A stretch of 64,000 nucleotides of DNA from Clytia hemisphaerica (Eukaryota > Cnidaria > Hydrozoa > Leptothecata > Clytiidae). How positions within the stretch are numbered: position 1 is the first letter of the stretch; every line of letters starts with the position of its first letter. The notes under the pieces were generated by a model, which was not told the DNA's origin, did no database searches, and saw only the letters and a program-made list of their open reading frames with translations. The stretch covers positions 218,509-282,508 of the forward strand of contig CACVBU010000522.1 of the NCBI GenBank assembly GCA_902728285.1, given 5' to 3'. Of this stretch, positions 1 through 12,430 are shown piece by piece. The position numbers and the translations under genes are program-made.

Positions 1-548
1 AGAAAAAAGTCTAGGGTTTTTAAATCTTAACGTTAAAGATTATAGGTTTCTTTCTACAACGGATTCGAATCCTACAACAAACAACTTGCTGCCTTCAACT
101 GAAAATAAGAATTTTCCTCAGTGTATCTACTTTTCAAGAAACGCATTCATTAAGTTCAAACTGGTAACGTAACAATGAAAAACTATTGAAAAAATGTTAA
201 AAATACCAAGAAAAATACTGAAAAATAACTGTAGTAAAAAGTAAATTGACTCATAATGGACTGTGGCTAAAGACGCAAAATATTTTAAGACCCGTTTATA
301 CTTTAACATCGACCTACAAAGCTGCAAAGCCGCAAAGATTTCTTTCAATACTAGCTTTCTGAAGTTAATTCCAAACTTTTAGAAAATAACTAGACGGTTC
401 CCGTCGTCGCAAACGCCGCTTTAGCTTGCGCATCAAAAACCCTTAGGATGATATAGATGGTATAGTTAATGATCTCAAAAGTTATCAAACAGTTTGAAAA
501 GGAGGAAAATTAAAAATAAATCCTGAACCAGAATCGGGGAAATCGGGA
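1..548. other. 3' flank of the large solenoid gene, no gene seen
   Basis: AT-rich sequence downstream of the minus-strand stop at 549. A 73-codon open frame at 127-348 has no recognisable content and I do not call it. I see no AATAAA on the minus strand in this stretch, so the 3' end of the neighbouring transcript is not placed. Confidence 0.5.
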
Positions 549-3500
549 TTAGTCTCCATCATCCGATTCGGTTTCATCATCATCAATTTCAGTTATCCGT
601 TTTTCCAACAATTTCCTCATCTCAATGATAGAGCTCGAAACATCGATTGAACGTACATCACTGGAGAAAAACAAACCAAATATATCAATGAATTCTAATG
701 ATGTCTGTGTTTCTCGACTTTTCCAGAATTTATCCAGATTTTTCAAATCACCTTTGAATCGCTTCAAATGATCGTACTCCATCTGATGAAGATATTGGTC
801 CAAGATCTCACGAACATAGTTCAAAAGTACCAACACAAGTTCTGCACCAAGTTTTTGAGATTCTGGTTTTTCCATGATTTGTGTGGTATTGGCAAGTGAA
901 TCAAGAGCGTTTTGAGCATTGTTTAACGGAGAAGTCTCTTTATTATAAACAGATAAATGGTGAAGGGTTACCATTAAGGCGTTGGTGGTTTCCGATGTTG
1001 AATCGCAGTGTGTATCGTACAGTATTTGCGTCCAGGGTGACGAAAAGAAGTAATCTCTGGTCACAGGTAAGTTCTTGATCATACTTAATAGACAGTAGAC
1101 AGCTCCGTAGCCTAGGAGAGGTTCCTGGTGGCCTACTATGTTCTCTAGAATAATCAACAGTAATTGGTAATCGTTTTCCGATAGATTACATTCATTGTTT
1201 TCTGAATCGAGGAATCGAATCATATCGTTTTGATCGCCTAACTGGAAAATATAGTTCCAAAATTTGGTGAGTGATAACTGTAAAATTGGCAAGTTGGTAC
1301 AAGAGAACAGCTCAATGAGTAAGGTTTTGTTGACGACCGTTGGGTTGGGAGGTTTGGTAGCGAACATGTGCGAACATAGCATTAATTGGGATGTCATCAA
1401 CACGATCGATGAATAGAGACGTTCCAGTAAGAGAGTGGTTTTTGATGTTTGAAGAACTTTTTCGTTGTTGAAGAAGAGCTTTGAAAACGTGGAAAAGATG
1501 GTGTTATTCTTTACAGCGATTGATATTGGTTTCATATCCTGCAGTTTAATGGATCTGGTCAAAATCAGATAACTGTATTTGAGTGCTTCGATTAGAAGAG
1601 TAGGAACAGCGTCTTCGCGGATGTATTCGATGATACGGCAGAACAGTTTGAGTTCTTCGTCAGAGATTTGGGAATCTGAATGAGTGGAGATGGTATTAAG
1701 AAGTTTAATGAAAACAGCAATGACCACGTGATTGAATTCCTCAGTAAAGAGTAAACCTTTATGGATGAGATGTTTCAAGTAGCCGTATCTCTCATGGCCG
1801 ATATTGTTGCTCAATAGAGATTCTAAATAACATGAAAGATTCGTTTGGACAGTTTCATTGTTGAAAGAGCTGAACTGTTTGATAGATCGTTCAACGAAAA
1901 TGAATAACGTGCTTGATTGGTCGAGAGCTGTTGTCAAATTTGAGGAATCGAGATCGGATGAGGCGAAGTGTCTTTCGATAAACGACTGGAATATCTTGTT
2001 GGGTATGTTCATTCGAAGTAACCAAGCAAGAAAAAGGTTCGAATTATGGAATAACAGTTCTAAATGTTCTTTTTGATCGGTGAAAATCTGCCATATCAGT
2101 TTGTGGTACGTCGAATTCGATTGGCTCGATTGCTGCGTATTACACATGTCGACTTGACAACATAGATAAAGAAAGTATCGTTTCCCCAATGTCGTGAATG
2201 AGAAAAGGAGAGTAGGGTTCATGGCTGTTCTCTCGAGAAATGGTTGCAAGACGGGTAGGGGAATTAATATACAGCCAGCCATATGGCTACATGCTAAAAG
2301 GATGAGAAGTACTGTGCGTTGGCTGGATTTGTAGTCTTCGGTGGAATCGTTGTCCTCCAGAAGTTGTCTCCATTCCTGGATTGGTGTGTTGAAATGTGTT
2401 ATATTGTTTAGTAGATTCTCGTCGAACGATTGATGGACATTTGATCTGTCAATCGCCATACAAAGATACATGAGTAGTTTGCCAAGCACTGATGTTAATT
2501 TGGGATCATTGGATAAACGAGCAGCAACGACTTTGAAATCGTAGACCAATGATATGAAAGAAGATTCGCACATTTTCTTGGCAAGCATTTCTCCTTTGGT
2601 TACATCAAGTTCCATGATGTGTAGAATCATTTGGTAAAAGATTTCCTGGAATTTCAAATCCCGACGAGGTAGAAATTTCAAGACTGCTTGGGGGATAAAG
2701 TATTTATCACACATGAAAAATAACAAGTCTGTTATGGTCTTGGTGTGTTCAGATTGACTTTGTTGATCGATTGAACTTGCAGAGCTGGTGATTTCTTTAT
2801 TAGAGATGTGATGCAATAGAATGAGGACAGATTTGTATGTATAGGATACAAGATCGATCTGGTATTGCTTCAATTGTGAATTAAGTGATGTTGAGATTTC
2901 TCGCTCCATGTATTGGAAGGATAGTTCAAATAAGTTCAGTATCTTTTCATGGTTGGCTGATGAAATGGTTTTTGAAGATTGTAGGAACGTACATAAGCAA
3001 CGGAAAGCACTGGATTTGATTTTATCGTCGCTTGAGGTAAAACATTTTTTAACGAGGTTAATAAGTTCGTCAATTTGCGATTCGGTAACATTTGTTTTGA
3101 CTTCTTCGGTAGAGCGCCCTTCAAGAATCAAATCGATCAAAACTAAACCTTGCATACAGCAAGCTCGATCGTCGGTAGAGTGAACAGCTTTTAGAATAGC
3201 TGAGAATCCATACACCATGTGTCCAAGGGAATGAAATTTTTTTGAGTGCGACAACTTCTCTAAACATTGAAACAGCTGGCACAAGACTGCACTTTGAGAC
3301 GATGATAAAAGTTCAAGTAGATATTCAGTTATCCCTTTTTGTATGATGAAATTGAGAAGCGATGAAAACTCTGCATCTTGGTTATTCGAGCTGTCGATAC
3401 CGTCAATCCTGGCAATATCAGTTAGACATGAAATGGCAATCCGTTTACATTCCTCACTGCTACACAGTAACATTTTCTTGATAAACTCAAGAACTGAATT

Positions 3501-4660
3501 CGATACCGTCGTAAAATGTGAAGACTCGTGTTCAAGTAATAAAGTTTGAGCACTCTTAATGTTTAAGTAAGGTTGTAAACATTTCATGATTTCAATGTCA
3601 GTAGTGATAGATGTTGAGTTAGAATCAACAATTGTTTTCAGAATTTGTTTCAAAACGTTTTGAGATAATGGTATTTGTTCAGATACAACAGCAGTTAGTA
3701 TAGAAGCGAGAAGTGACCAGGATAGTTGATGCATATCATTTTTACAGGTTGATATAAACTGGAGAAGTTCATTTACAAATAAGGCTTTGTTGTCACAAAG
3801 ACTCAATACAACCGACGGTACAGCGGTAATGAGAGTTTTCAAGAAAGTCATGAAGCTTGGATTAGGGAGACTTTTGGATTTGATTAAAAGTTGATCCATG
3901 ATAAGAGGTGCAGTCTTTTCAGGAGATGTCCGCTTGGTCATCAATAAACATAGCTCTGAACTTAACTCCCCCATTTCCTTGTCACTGTTCTCGATTAGGA
4001 TATTGAGCAAAATAGTAATCACATGCCGATAGATTGTATTTTTGCTTGCAAAAAGCTGCCATATAGTCTTATTGGTAAGTAGAATCTCTAGCAAGTCAGT
4101 TAGAATATGTTTCTTTCGGTAATTCAATACAGATTTATCCTCCAGGTTTTCAATCGCACATCCAAAACAGAAAAGCGAGGTACTGACACCAGGTAGTAGC
4201 CAAAAACTATCATGGCTGTTATGTTTGGTTGTGACGTAAGGTATGTTTTCTGCGCTGTGTTGTGACAAGAACATGATCTCTGGCTTCTGGATCTTGCGTG
4301 GCTTCAAATTTTCTAAACCAAAAAGAAAAATGAAATTTCCTGACTAGACTGAAAACACTTGCAAAATCTGACAAAGCTCAAATTCATTTCAAAATAAATT
4401 ATTAAAACTGACAATTACAAAAAAATCATAGCTAATTATCTGGATGTCAATCTAAGTTTTTGGCTCAAAATTCTTAAAATCATCTAAACATCTAAAACAT
4501 ACTCTATAAACAGTTGGATGTCTAAAAGCCCTCAACAAAATACTGAAAACTACCAAAGAGAGAATAAAAATTTATAACTTACTTTACAAAAATCAGAATG
4601 GATTTTAGATATGTTGTTGCGAACACTTGCTAGAGCTGAACCGATGGATGATTCTGTCAT
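549..4660 (-). CDS. Large alpha-helical (ARM/HEAT-like) protein, possibly MEI1-like
   Basis: Two exons. Exon 1 (4583-4660) starts MTESSIGSALASVRNN and ends at a good donor, AAA|GTAAGT, in phase 0. Exon 2 (549-about 4301) is one open frame of about 1,250 codons, unusually long here. The first AG after the pyrimidine tract (4312-4311) would force a stop from exon 1. The next AG, 11 nt on, keeps the frame and joins CK to PRKIQKPE. The alternative is initiation at the in-exon ATG at 4274. The protein is almost all leucine-rich amphipathic helices without catalytic motifs, as in ARM/HEAT solenoids, and ends in an acidic tail (DDDETESDDGD). Length and style fit meiosis inhibitor protein 1 (MEI1, about 1,270 aa), a factor in meiotic double-strand break formation, but I cannot confirm this by eye, so no symbol is given. 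UQCR10 lies 437 bp upstream on the same strand. Confidence 0.8.
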
Positions 4661-4732
4661 GGCTGTACGTACCAGTTGACTAAACTTTGAAGGAAACACC
4701 AGCATCAATTTTTATTTACTTTAATATGTTGA

Positions 4733-4748
4733 TCTGGAAAATAAGCAA
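4733..4748 (-). promoter_or_regulatory. 3' splice acceptor 5' of the solenoid gene
   Basis: On the minus strand TTGCTTATTTTCCAG|ATC is a strong acceptor that opens the presumed leader exon 73 nt before the ATG at 4660. No matching donor is obvious in the 350 bp up to UQCR10. This leaves a distant 5' UTR exon or trans-splicing. Confidence 0.45.
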
Positions 4749-5096
4749 TGGATTGAAAATATATACAAGACTTAAAAAAAAGCCAAATGGTTGTGTTTAA
4801 TTTAAAAGTGATCTTTTTTATTTAATTTTAAAACAATTTTGAGAATAATGTTTACCAAAATATTTTCTCAAAAGTCAATTAGAATGCTTCAGGTAATAGT
4901 AAGTTAGCCCTGGTTTGGTACACCACATAATATGGCTAATAACTGGATGTAATGTCTCTATTTGAGGTAACAGGAGAAAAAGCTGGTAAATAAAAACAAG
5001 AATGAAAATTTTCAACTCCGTTTTTTTTAAAACCATTACAATACTAGGTGAAATGAAAAGTGTTTACAAAATTTAAATATGTATAATTTGATTGAA

Positions 5097-5282
5097 CTAA
5101 TCTTCTGAAGCTGCAGCAATCTTTGGTTCAATATGTTTCCATAATTTTCCTTGGTTTGCACGTTCCCAGATACCATCCATCAATGGATCAAATGTTCTTT
5201 CGAAAAGAAAAGCACCAACTAGGATAGTAGCGGCAAAAGTGGATGTCCTTTTGAACACAGCATTGTATACGTTTTTAAGCAT
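5097..5282 (-). CDS. UQCR10: Cytochrome b-c1 complex subunit 9 (complex III, QCR9/UCRC)
   Basis: A complete 61-residue protein in one exon. It is a small single-pass subunit of respiratory complex III in the inner mitochondrial membrane, next to cytochrome c1 and the Rieske protein. The family signature is clear: an N-terminal VFKRTSTFAATILVGAFLFE stretch, in which an RTSTFA motif leads into the one transmembrane helix (residues about 13-31), then FERTFD and the C-terminal GKLWKHI. Length matches animal orthologues (about 62-64 aa). The ATG at 5282 is the only sensible start and lies 40 nt after a 3' splice acceptor, TCTCACACTTTTAG, so the leader is probably spliced. It is codirectional with the solenoid gene downstream. 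Confidence 0.94.
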   Translation of the reverse strand: MLKNVYNAVFKRTSTFAATILVGAFLFERTFDPLMDGIWERANQGKLWKHIEPKIAAASED

Positions 5283-5321
5283 GTTGGAGTTGATTTTTTA
5301 GTACTGCACTAAAATTAAAGA

Positions 5322-5338
5322 TCTAAAAGTGTGAGAGC
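5322..5338 (-). promoter_or_regulatory. 3' splice acceptor 5' of UQCR10
   Basis: Minus strand GCTCTCACACTTTTAG|ATC, 40 nt before the UQCR10 start codon. A weaker second acceptor (TTTAATTTTAG) lies 14 nt further on. No donor is apparent nearby. Confidence 0.45.
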
Positions 5339-5339
5339 A

Positions 5340-6036
5340 TGGGTTTGCAACCCCTTTTTTTAATAGTGGGGATGCCAAATATTTGGGAGGCCTTTGTAGG
5401 GGGTACCAATATTTCCCAAAATAACTGTGGGGGGGGGGGTGGAAGTGTAGGGGGTCAAATAAGAAATGGAGGTTTAGGATTTTTTAGTAAACTTTTTGAT
5501 TAATGGCCACATTGTGACCATTATGTCAATTGTTTGTACTTTTTGTGAGTTTTGTTTTTCATAATATTTTTTGAGCCTTTAGCAGCAGGGAAAATATAGA
5601 AAATCTTAATGTACAGAAATTGTACAAAACCCAGCTTGCATAAAAAAAAAACAACCTAAAAATAAAATAGTTTGGGTTTTTCATTGCGCCTGTGAGGTAT
5701 ACAAGTTTATTAAGAAAAAGTCCAAGGCTTTCAAAATTCCACGAAGTGATCGGGAGCAAATTAAGTTTTTTCAAATGATAGGCTATAGTTAGGCAGCTTA
5801 GGTCACAAAAAATGGTTGGGGTTCTTCCTTCAAAGAATATCAAAAATATGACGAGCTCGTGTTCTCATAGAACGATGAGGTGGCAATCTTGCCCCCGAGG
5901 GCGCAACTTAGTTTCCGCCTTATTTTGCGCCCACAATAGAATGATCCATATACAGGGGTGCTACAAATGATAAAACTATCTCATTTTGTAAGAGATACAA
6001 GTAGTACATAATATTGAATTTCATTAACGTATTCAT
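5340..6036. other. Intergenic, no gene seen; short G-tract segment
   Basis: 5340-5460 holds runs of G (a G12 run near 5430) and repeated GGGG/CCCC blocks, like the ends of the G-tract elements elsewhere, but no matching second end was found. The rest is AT-rich without coding signal. Confidence 0.4.
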
Positions 6037-6480
6037 TTAAGTATTTTTAACCTGTTTTAACACAAATTTAAGGCTAAATAAAAAGCAATAAAGGGGTGTT
6101 ATGAAGGGTGAGTTTTTACAGCCGTCCGCCGAGCAAGGCACTGAAAGGCCACAGGTGCCAAAAAGAAGGGCTGTGTGAAATACGGCAATCTTATTGGTGG
6201 AAATCAAATAAATAGTCTGAGAAGCCAAGGAGCGCCACAAAGCAATCAGTAGAAGAGACCACTTTCGTTTTTGTTGCAGATTTTGATATAAACTTCTCAC
6301 AGGGATTATTTGTCAATGACAATGTGTTGTGTCAACTTGTCAGCATTGTATTGATACAAAAAAGGCAAAACCAAAAGATAAAAGGGGTAAGACTTGCCTA
6401 GTCTATGGTTAAACTCCTATATCAAGATTACAAGATTTGGAGTGCGGACTGATTTTACTTTCATTTTCAGTGGTCTCACC
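6037..6480 (+). repeat. Dispersed repeat R1, copy 1
   Basis: Matches 18946-19650 in inverted orientation over most of its length. Shared blocks include GTGCCAAAAAGAAGGGC, CAATCAGTAGAAGAGACCAC, TCAACTTGTCAGCATTGTAT and the end motif TATATCAAGATTACA. Related end motifs recur at 6620-6700. Probably a non-autonomous element; no coding capacity seen. Confidence 0.7.
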
Positions 6481-6820
6481 CTGTCTCACTTTCAATTTCG
6501 AGGCAACATCTTAGCAACGGGGTGCTCGCCCATAGTTACAGGGGTTTGTGCAAAAAAAAAAACAAGAAAGTTTTCCAAATATTTCGATTGAACCAATAAA
6601 AAATGATACGTCAACCTGAAGGAAAGTATAAAAAAGGTAAAACTAGCCTAGCTTCTAATCCTGATATACCTAGGAGTTTAAGTCTAGACTGTTTGATGAA
6701 ACATTAGAGTTTTGAAACCCAAGCCAATCAGTTGTGCTTTAAACATTCTTTTTATTTTAAATGCCTATGTTTTGTCAGATGTTTTGTCGTATTTTCATAT
6801 CGCGCAAATAATTTTAACCT

Positions 6821-7947
6821 ACTAAGTCGACAATCACAAATATCTTCGTTTCGCGTCGCCCGACCGACTCTCCAAAATTGAGTAGAATTAAGTCGGTGAA
6901 TTTGTCGGACTTTTTCTGTCGATGACGTTTCCTTAGGCCTCCTTGGTCTTTTATAAGAATAAAAACATACCTGGTCAACACAACCAAACCTTCTGTCTCG
7001 CGTTTACTCTTTCCTTCCCAACAACTTTCGTTTTTGGTTATATAGTTATATATATCCACAAGTAATGAACCTCTTATAGCTTTATCTGAATAAATCTGCT
7101 TGAAAAGCTTCTGTCAGGTTTCATTCCGTACATTTTTTATCCACGTGTTGAACCGGTTTCCCCGATTTCCCGATAATTAAAAATTGGAACTTTCCCGTGG
7201 ACGCGATTGGGCGTACCGCCATCGCGAAATATTTTTCGTAAAAATTTACCGTACTCTAGCGCTAATATAATCTAGATAGGAAACAAATATTAAATTTGAT
7301 TCTTTTTTTGTTGGTATTTCTAAATTTCACGATAAAAAGAACTATTTACAAATTATTTTCTTTAACGGGAGTTGAATCGGCATTGACATATTTAATGATG
7401 TCATAATCAATGCCGTGCATATTTTTTCAACATCCTTTTTATTGGATAAATACCACTAAAATATACAAGATAAGTAAACATAAATTTATCGCCCGCGAGC
7501 ACGACTTAGCTAAGCACACCTCTCTTATTCATTATCTAAGAATTGAAGCGGGCAAAAATTACCGCGCGGGCTGATAGCGGACAAAGGTTATTTGAAGATA
7601 TTTTCAGTTCTAATCCAAGGTAGAACAAACTAAACATAGTAAGGGGGTATTTTTTCGTGCTCTATACAATGTCGGTATTTTTTCTGAATTCTATGTTTAG
7701 ATTTTTCTACCCAGCCCCGTTGCTGTGTACGCACGCCCTGTTGCTAAGACCTTTGCTTGAAATCGAACGCGAAATAATTTAGCGCACACTGCTGTTTGCG
7801 TAATATCGAAAAAGTGAAAGGAGGCCCTGACTGATCGACAGAAAAAGTCCGACAAATTTACCGACTCACCGACTCAATTTAACTCAATTTTCGAGAGTCG
7901 GTCGGGCGACGCATAACGAAGATATTTGTGATTGCCGCCTAATCCTC
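6821..7947. mobile_element. 1.1 kb element with about 130 bp terminal inverted repeats
   Basis: 6821-6950 and 7818-7947 are inverted copies (shared: CAATCACAAATATCTTCGTT, CGTCGCCCGACCGACTCT, GTCGGACTTTTTCTGTCGAT). The interior has no long open frame, so it is probably a non-autonomous DNA transposon. Confidence 0.7.
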
Positions 7948-8021
7948 TTATTTGGGTATTCTCTTATATAGAGTATAATCCTCACCTGTCTTTTGTTTAA
8001 AATTTCTATTTATTACCGTAA

Positions 8022-8254
8022 AGTCGGGTAACTTGCATCAGTGGAGGCTAACATGCATGGCCCTCAAATGACTGATCTGTCTGGTCCTTAAAATACAAAT
8101 TTAAACCAAAACAATAAAAATGGTAGAGTAGAGCTGCGAGCAAAGCTGCGTAGTTCATTTGTTTTGAAATTTTCCTGCTATGATTGGTCGGTCATTTGAG
8201 GGCCATTGCATGTTAGCCTCCACTGATGCAAGTTTATACCCGACTTCACATCCC
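8022..8254. mobile_element. Palindromic MITE, about 230 bp
   Basis: Ends are near-perfect inverted copies carrying GCATCAGTGGAGGCTAACAT and CCCTCAAATGAC, separated by about 100 bp. Terminal motif GTAAAGTCGGGTA. Confidence 0.75.
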
Positions 8255-8785
8255 GGTATGTTGTTGTTTAAAATTAAATCCTACACAAGTGTTTCAACCG
8301 GTATTCCAACGAAGCCATATTTTGGTTTGTACAGAAATTCCGCCCGCTCAAATCAAAACAACAAAATGGTCAATCTCACTAAAGCAAAACATTGCCGCCA
8401 CGGCATTTCCCTGGATAAAAATTCTGGTCACGTGACCATCCGTGATTTTAGACCAATGAAAACGATTCATTTCCCAGGATTAAAGTTGTGTCTACACTAA
8501 CACGCGGGAAACGGCTAGAAAAAGAGAGAAAAAACCGGGGGTCAAATTCAATTTTTCTCCCTTCTTGCGGCAAACATAAAGGATTTTAAGAGGCCATTTA
8601 TTTAAGAAAGGGGTGTTATATCATAAATAAATTATGTAAGTACAGTAAGTGATATTTTAAGTAACAAGTTCATTAATTGAACAAACTTCATGAGGTTATT
8701 TTATGTTCCTAGGTCTCAAAATGAGCTGAATTTAGCAAAAATTAGACTAGGTGTAAAGTTAATTTTAGTAAGAGAAGCAGAATAA

Positions 8786-9090
8786 ATTGCAGTATTTCCA
8801 GTGGAAAATGCTAAATTTAGCTCCAAACGGGCCCTTTAACAGCTCAAATGTTTTATTGGTGTTAATAACTTGATTATTAAACTACTTCAAAGGAAGTTAT
8901 GAAGGTTTTACACCCACTCCAGCCTTTTAATTAGGTGTTTAGAAACATACTAGTAATTCTGCTGCAGTATTTTTAATGGAAAAATGTTAAATTTAGCTCC
9001 AAACGGGCCCTTTAACAGCTCAAGTGTTATATTGGTGTTAATAACTTGATTATTCAACTATTTCAAAAGAAGTTATTGAAGTCTTATACC
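8786..9090 (+). repeat. Two-copy direct repeat, period about 175 bp
   Basis: Both copies contain AAATTTAGCTCCAAACGGGC then TTGGTGTTAATAACTTGATT. No coding signal. Confidence 0.7.
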
Positions 9091-10067
9091 CAATCAAAGC
9101 CTGTCTTGGCACTTATTGTCAGTTAGTCACACTAGGAAATCTAGCTTTCAGAAAAAACAACATCAGTCATCTACAGGATGTATTTGCACAACAAGGATGA
9201 GAGTTACCTGAATCAAGTTCGCAAGACAATTAATTAAAACTTGAAAGTTTGAAACAAAATAAAACGTGCAGCAGCCAAATATCAACCAACCAAATTTTGT
9301 CATTCAATTCCCGAGACAGCACTTTGATTTTTATGATGTTTATACGATAAAGTAAAAATAATTCCGCACATGTAAATGGGTCATTGTTTGAGGTCTGGCA
9401 AAATTTCCGGGAAATAGCCTATCCGGCGGTGCGCGGATCTAGGTGGGTTCCGCCTCCTCCGTAGATCTTTTTCTTGTGAAGTTGATCTTCAAATTAGTTT
9501 TCAAGGTTGGCTTGGCTCAAATTTTTTCATCTATGGCTCAAATTTTAGGCAGTTTCTCAAAGATTTTGAAAATGTTAATTTCATTAAAAAGCGCCGGGTT
9601 ATTTTTTCATGAATCCCTTTAGAAGTTTTGCGACGCATTTTTTTGCTTGAGAGTCAAGTAAAAGATATAGCGCTTTCGCAGCATTAATCTTTGATACACA
9701 TTTTGGCGGGGCGCTAGTGTGACTAACTGATTGTCAATGGGGAAATAGGTGCTAAAAAAGTGCTCTAAAAAGGGCCCCACAATAGGAAAATGTGGGCCTT
9801 TTAACAATAGGCTGCTTTAATTGCCATCCCTCTATGAGAATCATTGGTCAGATAGACAACTTCCTGGGTATTTAGCTCTGATTTATATCATTTTCCGAAA
9901 CACATATACAAATGCTAAAATTTGCTCCTAACTGGCCCCTACAACAGCTAGAATTTTGGGAAAAGAACTTTTTGGGGTCCTATCATCACTACTAACATCC
10001 TGTGAAAATTTCGGACCTCCAAGTTACCCCAATCAAAATTTAGCTTTTTTGAAAATGCCAAAAAAAC
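9091..10067. other. Intergenic, no gene seen
   Basis: AT-rich DNA with scattered short repeats, for example TAAATTTAGCTCC-like fragments near 9915. No exon structure or domain is recognisable. Confidence 0.4.
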
Positions 10068-10430
10068 GACAGGGGGGGGGGTCAACATTTATAATACCAA
10101 CCCATAGCCCAAAAACCTGACTTTTGACCTTTTGAGCTAAGTTAACACCACCACCCCAAAATTGGTATCGATACCAAATTGAAAATCATAATTTTCAGAA
10201 AAAGGGGGGACCCACCCCTTATTTTGGTATCGATACCAACTTGAAAATCATAATTTTCAGAAAAAGGGGGACCCACCCCCTTAATTTGGTATCGATACCA
10301 ACATGACTTTTTGAATTTGACAAATTATCATGGGACCCACCCCCTAATTTAGTACCAATACCAATCTGACAAATTTGAGTTTAAAGCTGTTTAAAGGGGA
10401 ACCCACCCCCTCCCACACAAACAGGGTACT
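10068..10430. repeat. G/C-tract repeat block with GGTATCGATACC palindromes (left part)
   Basis: Three units of about 78 bp, each with GGTATCGATACC, AAAATCATAATTTTCAG and AGGGGGACCCACCCC. The same blocks reappear in degenerate form at 15440-15630, beyond the 4.5 kb element. ACCCATAGCC on the left faces GGCTATGGGT on the right, so 10068-15635 may be one older element interrupted by the 4.5 kb insertion. Confidence 0.6.
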
Positions 10431-11161
10431 AAGAGAAACTTCAAAAAAACTCATTTTTGAAATACTCTTTCTTCAACACAATACAAAAAATGTCATATGC
10501 TAAAATAGAAAATGACTAAAAACTGACAATAAAATAAAAACAAACCCAATAAAGCTAGCAAAATCAATCTGAAACAATATTATCTGAATATAATTGATGT
10601 GCAAAAACTAGGAGAAGCTATTATTAGTACATAATTTTAGAACAGAATAGATTCACTCATTACCAAATGCTATCACAGAAAAAATGCTTTTGCTTCAGGC
10701 TTGATCAAAAATAAAACTTGAAAATATCGAAAAAGTCCAAAATAAACAAACTTCAAAGTCATTTAAACTTATTACTCATTTCCAGGCGTAACCAATCGAA
10801 GGTAATCGAATTCGATTTTTAATCGAATTCATCGAAACTAATCGAAGATTAATCGTTTCGATTAGTCTTCGATTATCGAAGTTATCGAATGCTTATCGCA
10901 TTAATCGAAATTTCCAATGTTTTTCTCAATTAATTCGATTAATTCGATTACCTTCGATTAGTGTTCGATTATCTTTCGATTATTTCGATTATCTTTCGAT
11001 TACTTTCGATTATCGTTCGATTACTTTCAATTACCTTCGATTACCTTGATAAACTTGACCGCCGAATTGCGATTTTGATTGTGTCATTTAATTGCGTGAA
11101 TGTGCGGGCCATGCGATCTTCAGTTCACTCTACCTCTGATCAAATCAAATCTATCCTCAAA

Positions 11162-11420
11162 TCTATTGAGCTTAAAGCCTGAAGGACTAGAGTGGAATCT
11201 TCAATATTTTCCAACAAGAATATATATGAAGCGTTTAAGATATGTGCCGTATTTAAGGCAACGGATTGAATCTATCGTTTTCTTTGTTTTTGAGCGGCAC
11301 GTTTTTTTTAATCGTAGCGATAGATCAACTTCGTTCCCGTGTATCCCAGGCTTTATTTTCGTTACTGGTGGACGGGCACCGTTTAATTTGGCGCTTTTGT
11401 TAAAACCACTCAGGATAACG
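11162..11420 (+). repeat. Dispersed repeat R2 (tRNA-arm-like), copy 1
   Basis: Begins ATTGAGCTTAAAGCCTGAAG and continues through GCCGTATTT and GATTGAATCTA. Shared with 26217, 39832 and 52151. This copy is diverged. Confidence 0.55.
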
Positions 11421-12430
11421 CATTTTGGATGAGAATAAAATGCCTTCAACAGGTCACTTTTGGCTTTGAGAGCTCCGTTTTTAAATCTGCCCCGGCAGAC
11501 AAAATAATCATAAAAATCATTTAGATTTGAGCTCCGGAGAAGAAAACAATCGATGGACAAACCAAATAGATAGAAAGTTTAGAATACTGTAAGGCGGGAT
11601 GACTCGGATAGAATTGGAAGGTTATGGGCCAATTGTATCTTTCCGACGAAACTAGGGTTAATATAAAACCGTAGAACTTGACGAATAGGGTCTAATTCGC
11701 GAGTGTAGAAAATTTCATTTTCAAAAGTTTCTTCTACGAGGAACAATCTTCAATCGAATACAAGAAAATCGAGTCACTCGTTTCGGGGTGAAGTGGATAG
11801 CATTTGACGGGCCGTAATTCGTAACAAACAAACACTCTATATTTTGTGGTGAAGCAATACCATTTTTCAAAAATTACAAGTGTCATAAAAGTGTAATACC
11901 TACGGGATATCTATTTGGGTAGTACGTTTAGTATCATTGATAATAAAATTTTAATTAGTGTGCGCTATTAAAAGTATAGTTGAATTCATGATAGAAAGTG
12001 CGATGTAAGAAAATGAAACGGTTCTGAAAGGTCTGACTACATTAGCTAAATCCAAGTTGTTTTTTTAATTTGACGCTTGCGTTTCGTTCCAGAGGAAAAT
12101 GAAAAGGGTGAAGTAAATAAATGAATAAAAAAGAAGAGCATTAGAAAAACTGGACCACTTACGAAAATCAAATTTTCATCAAAGCATCGATCGATGTCAT
12201 CAAACACATGTTGTATGGTCGTTATATTCCGCGGTTACGAAAGATAGCATTGAATCTAAAAGCAGAAAACTATCACACTCAGCAGGTGCGTATTTCTTTT
12301 TTACCCTAGAAGAATCTAGCACAGGCTGGGTTAGGTTAATAGAAACTTCGCCTGAAAAAACCCAGTGTACATATCCCGTTGTTTTATGGGCGTTATAAAT
12401 GAATGTTGTTTTGACGTTTAGCATCCATTA

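Noticed and set aside
5559..7059. Open frames of 80-94 codons between 5.5 and 7.1 kb
   Set aside because: They overlap inverted-repeat elements and have no recognisable composition or domain.
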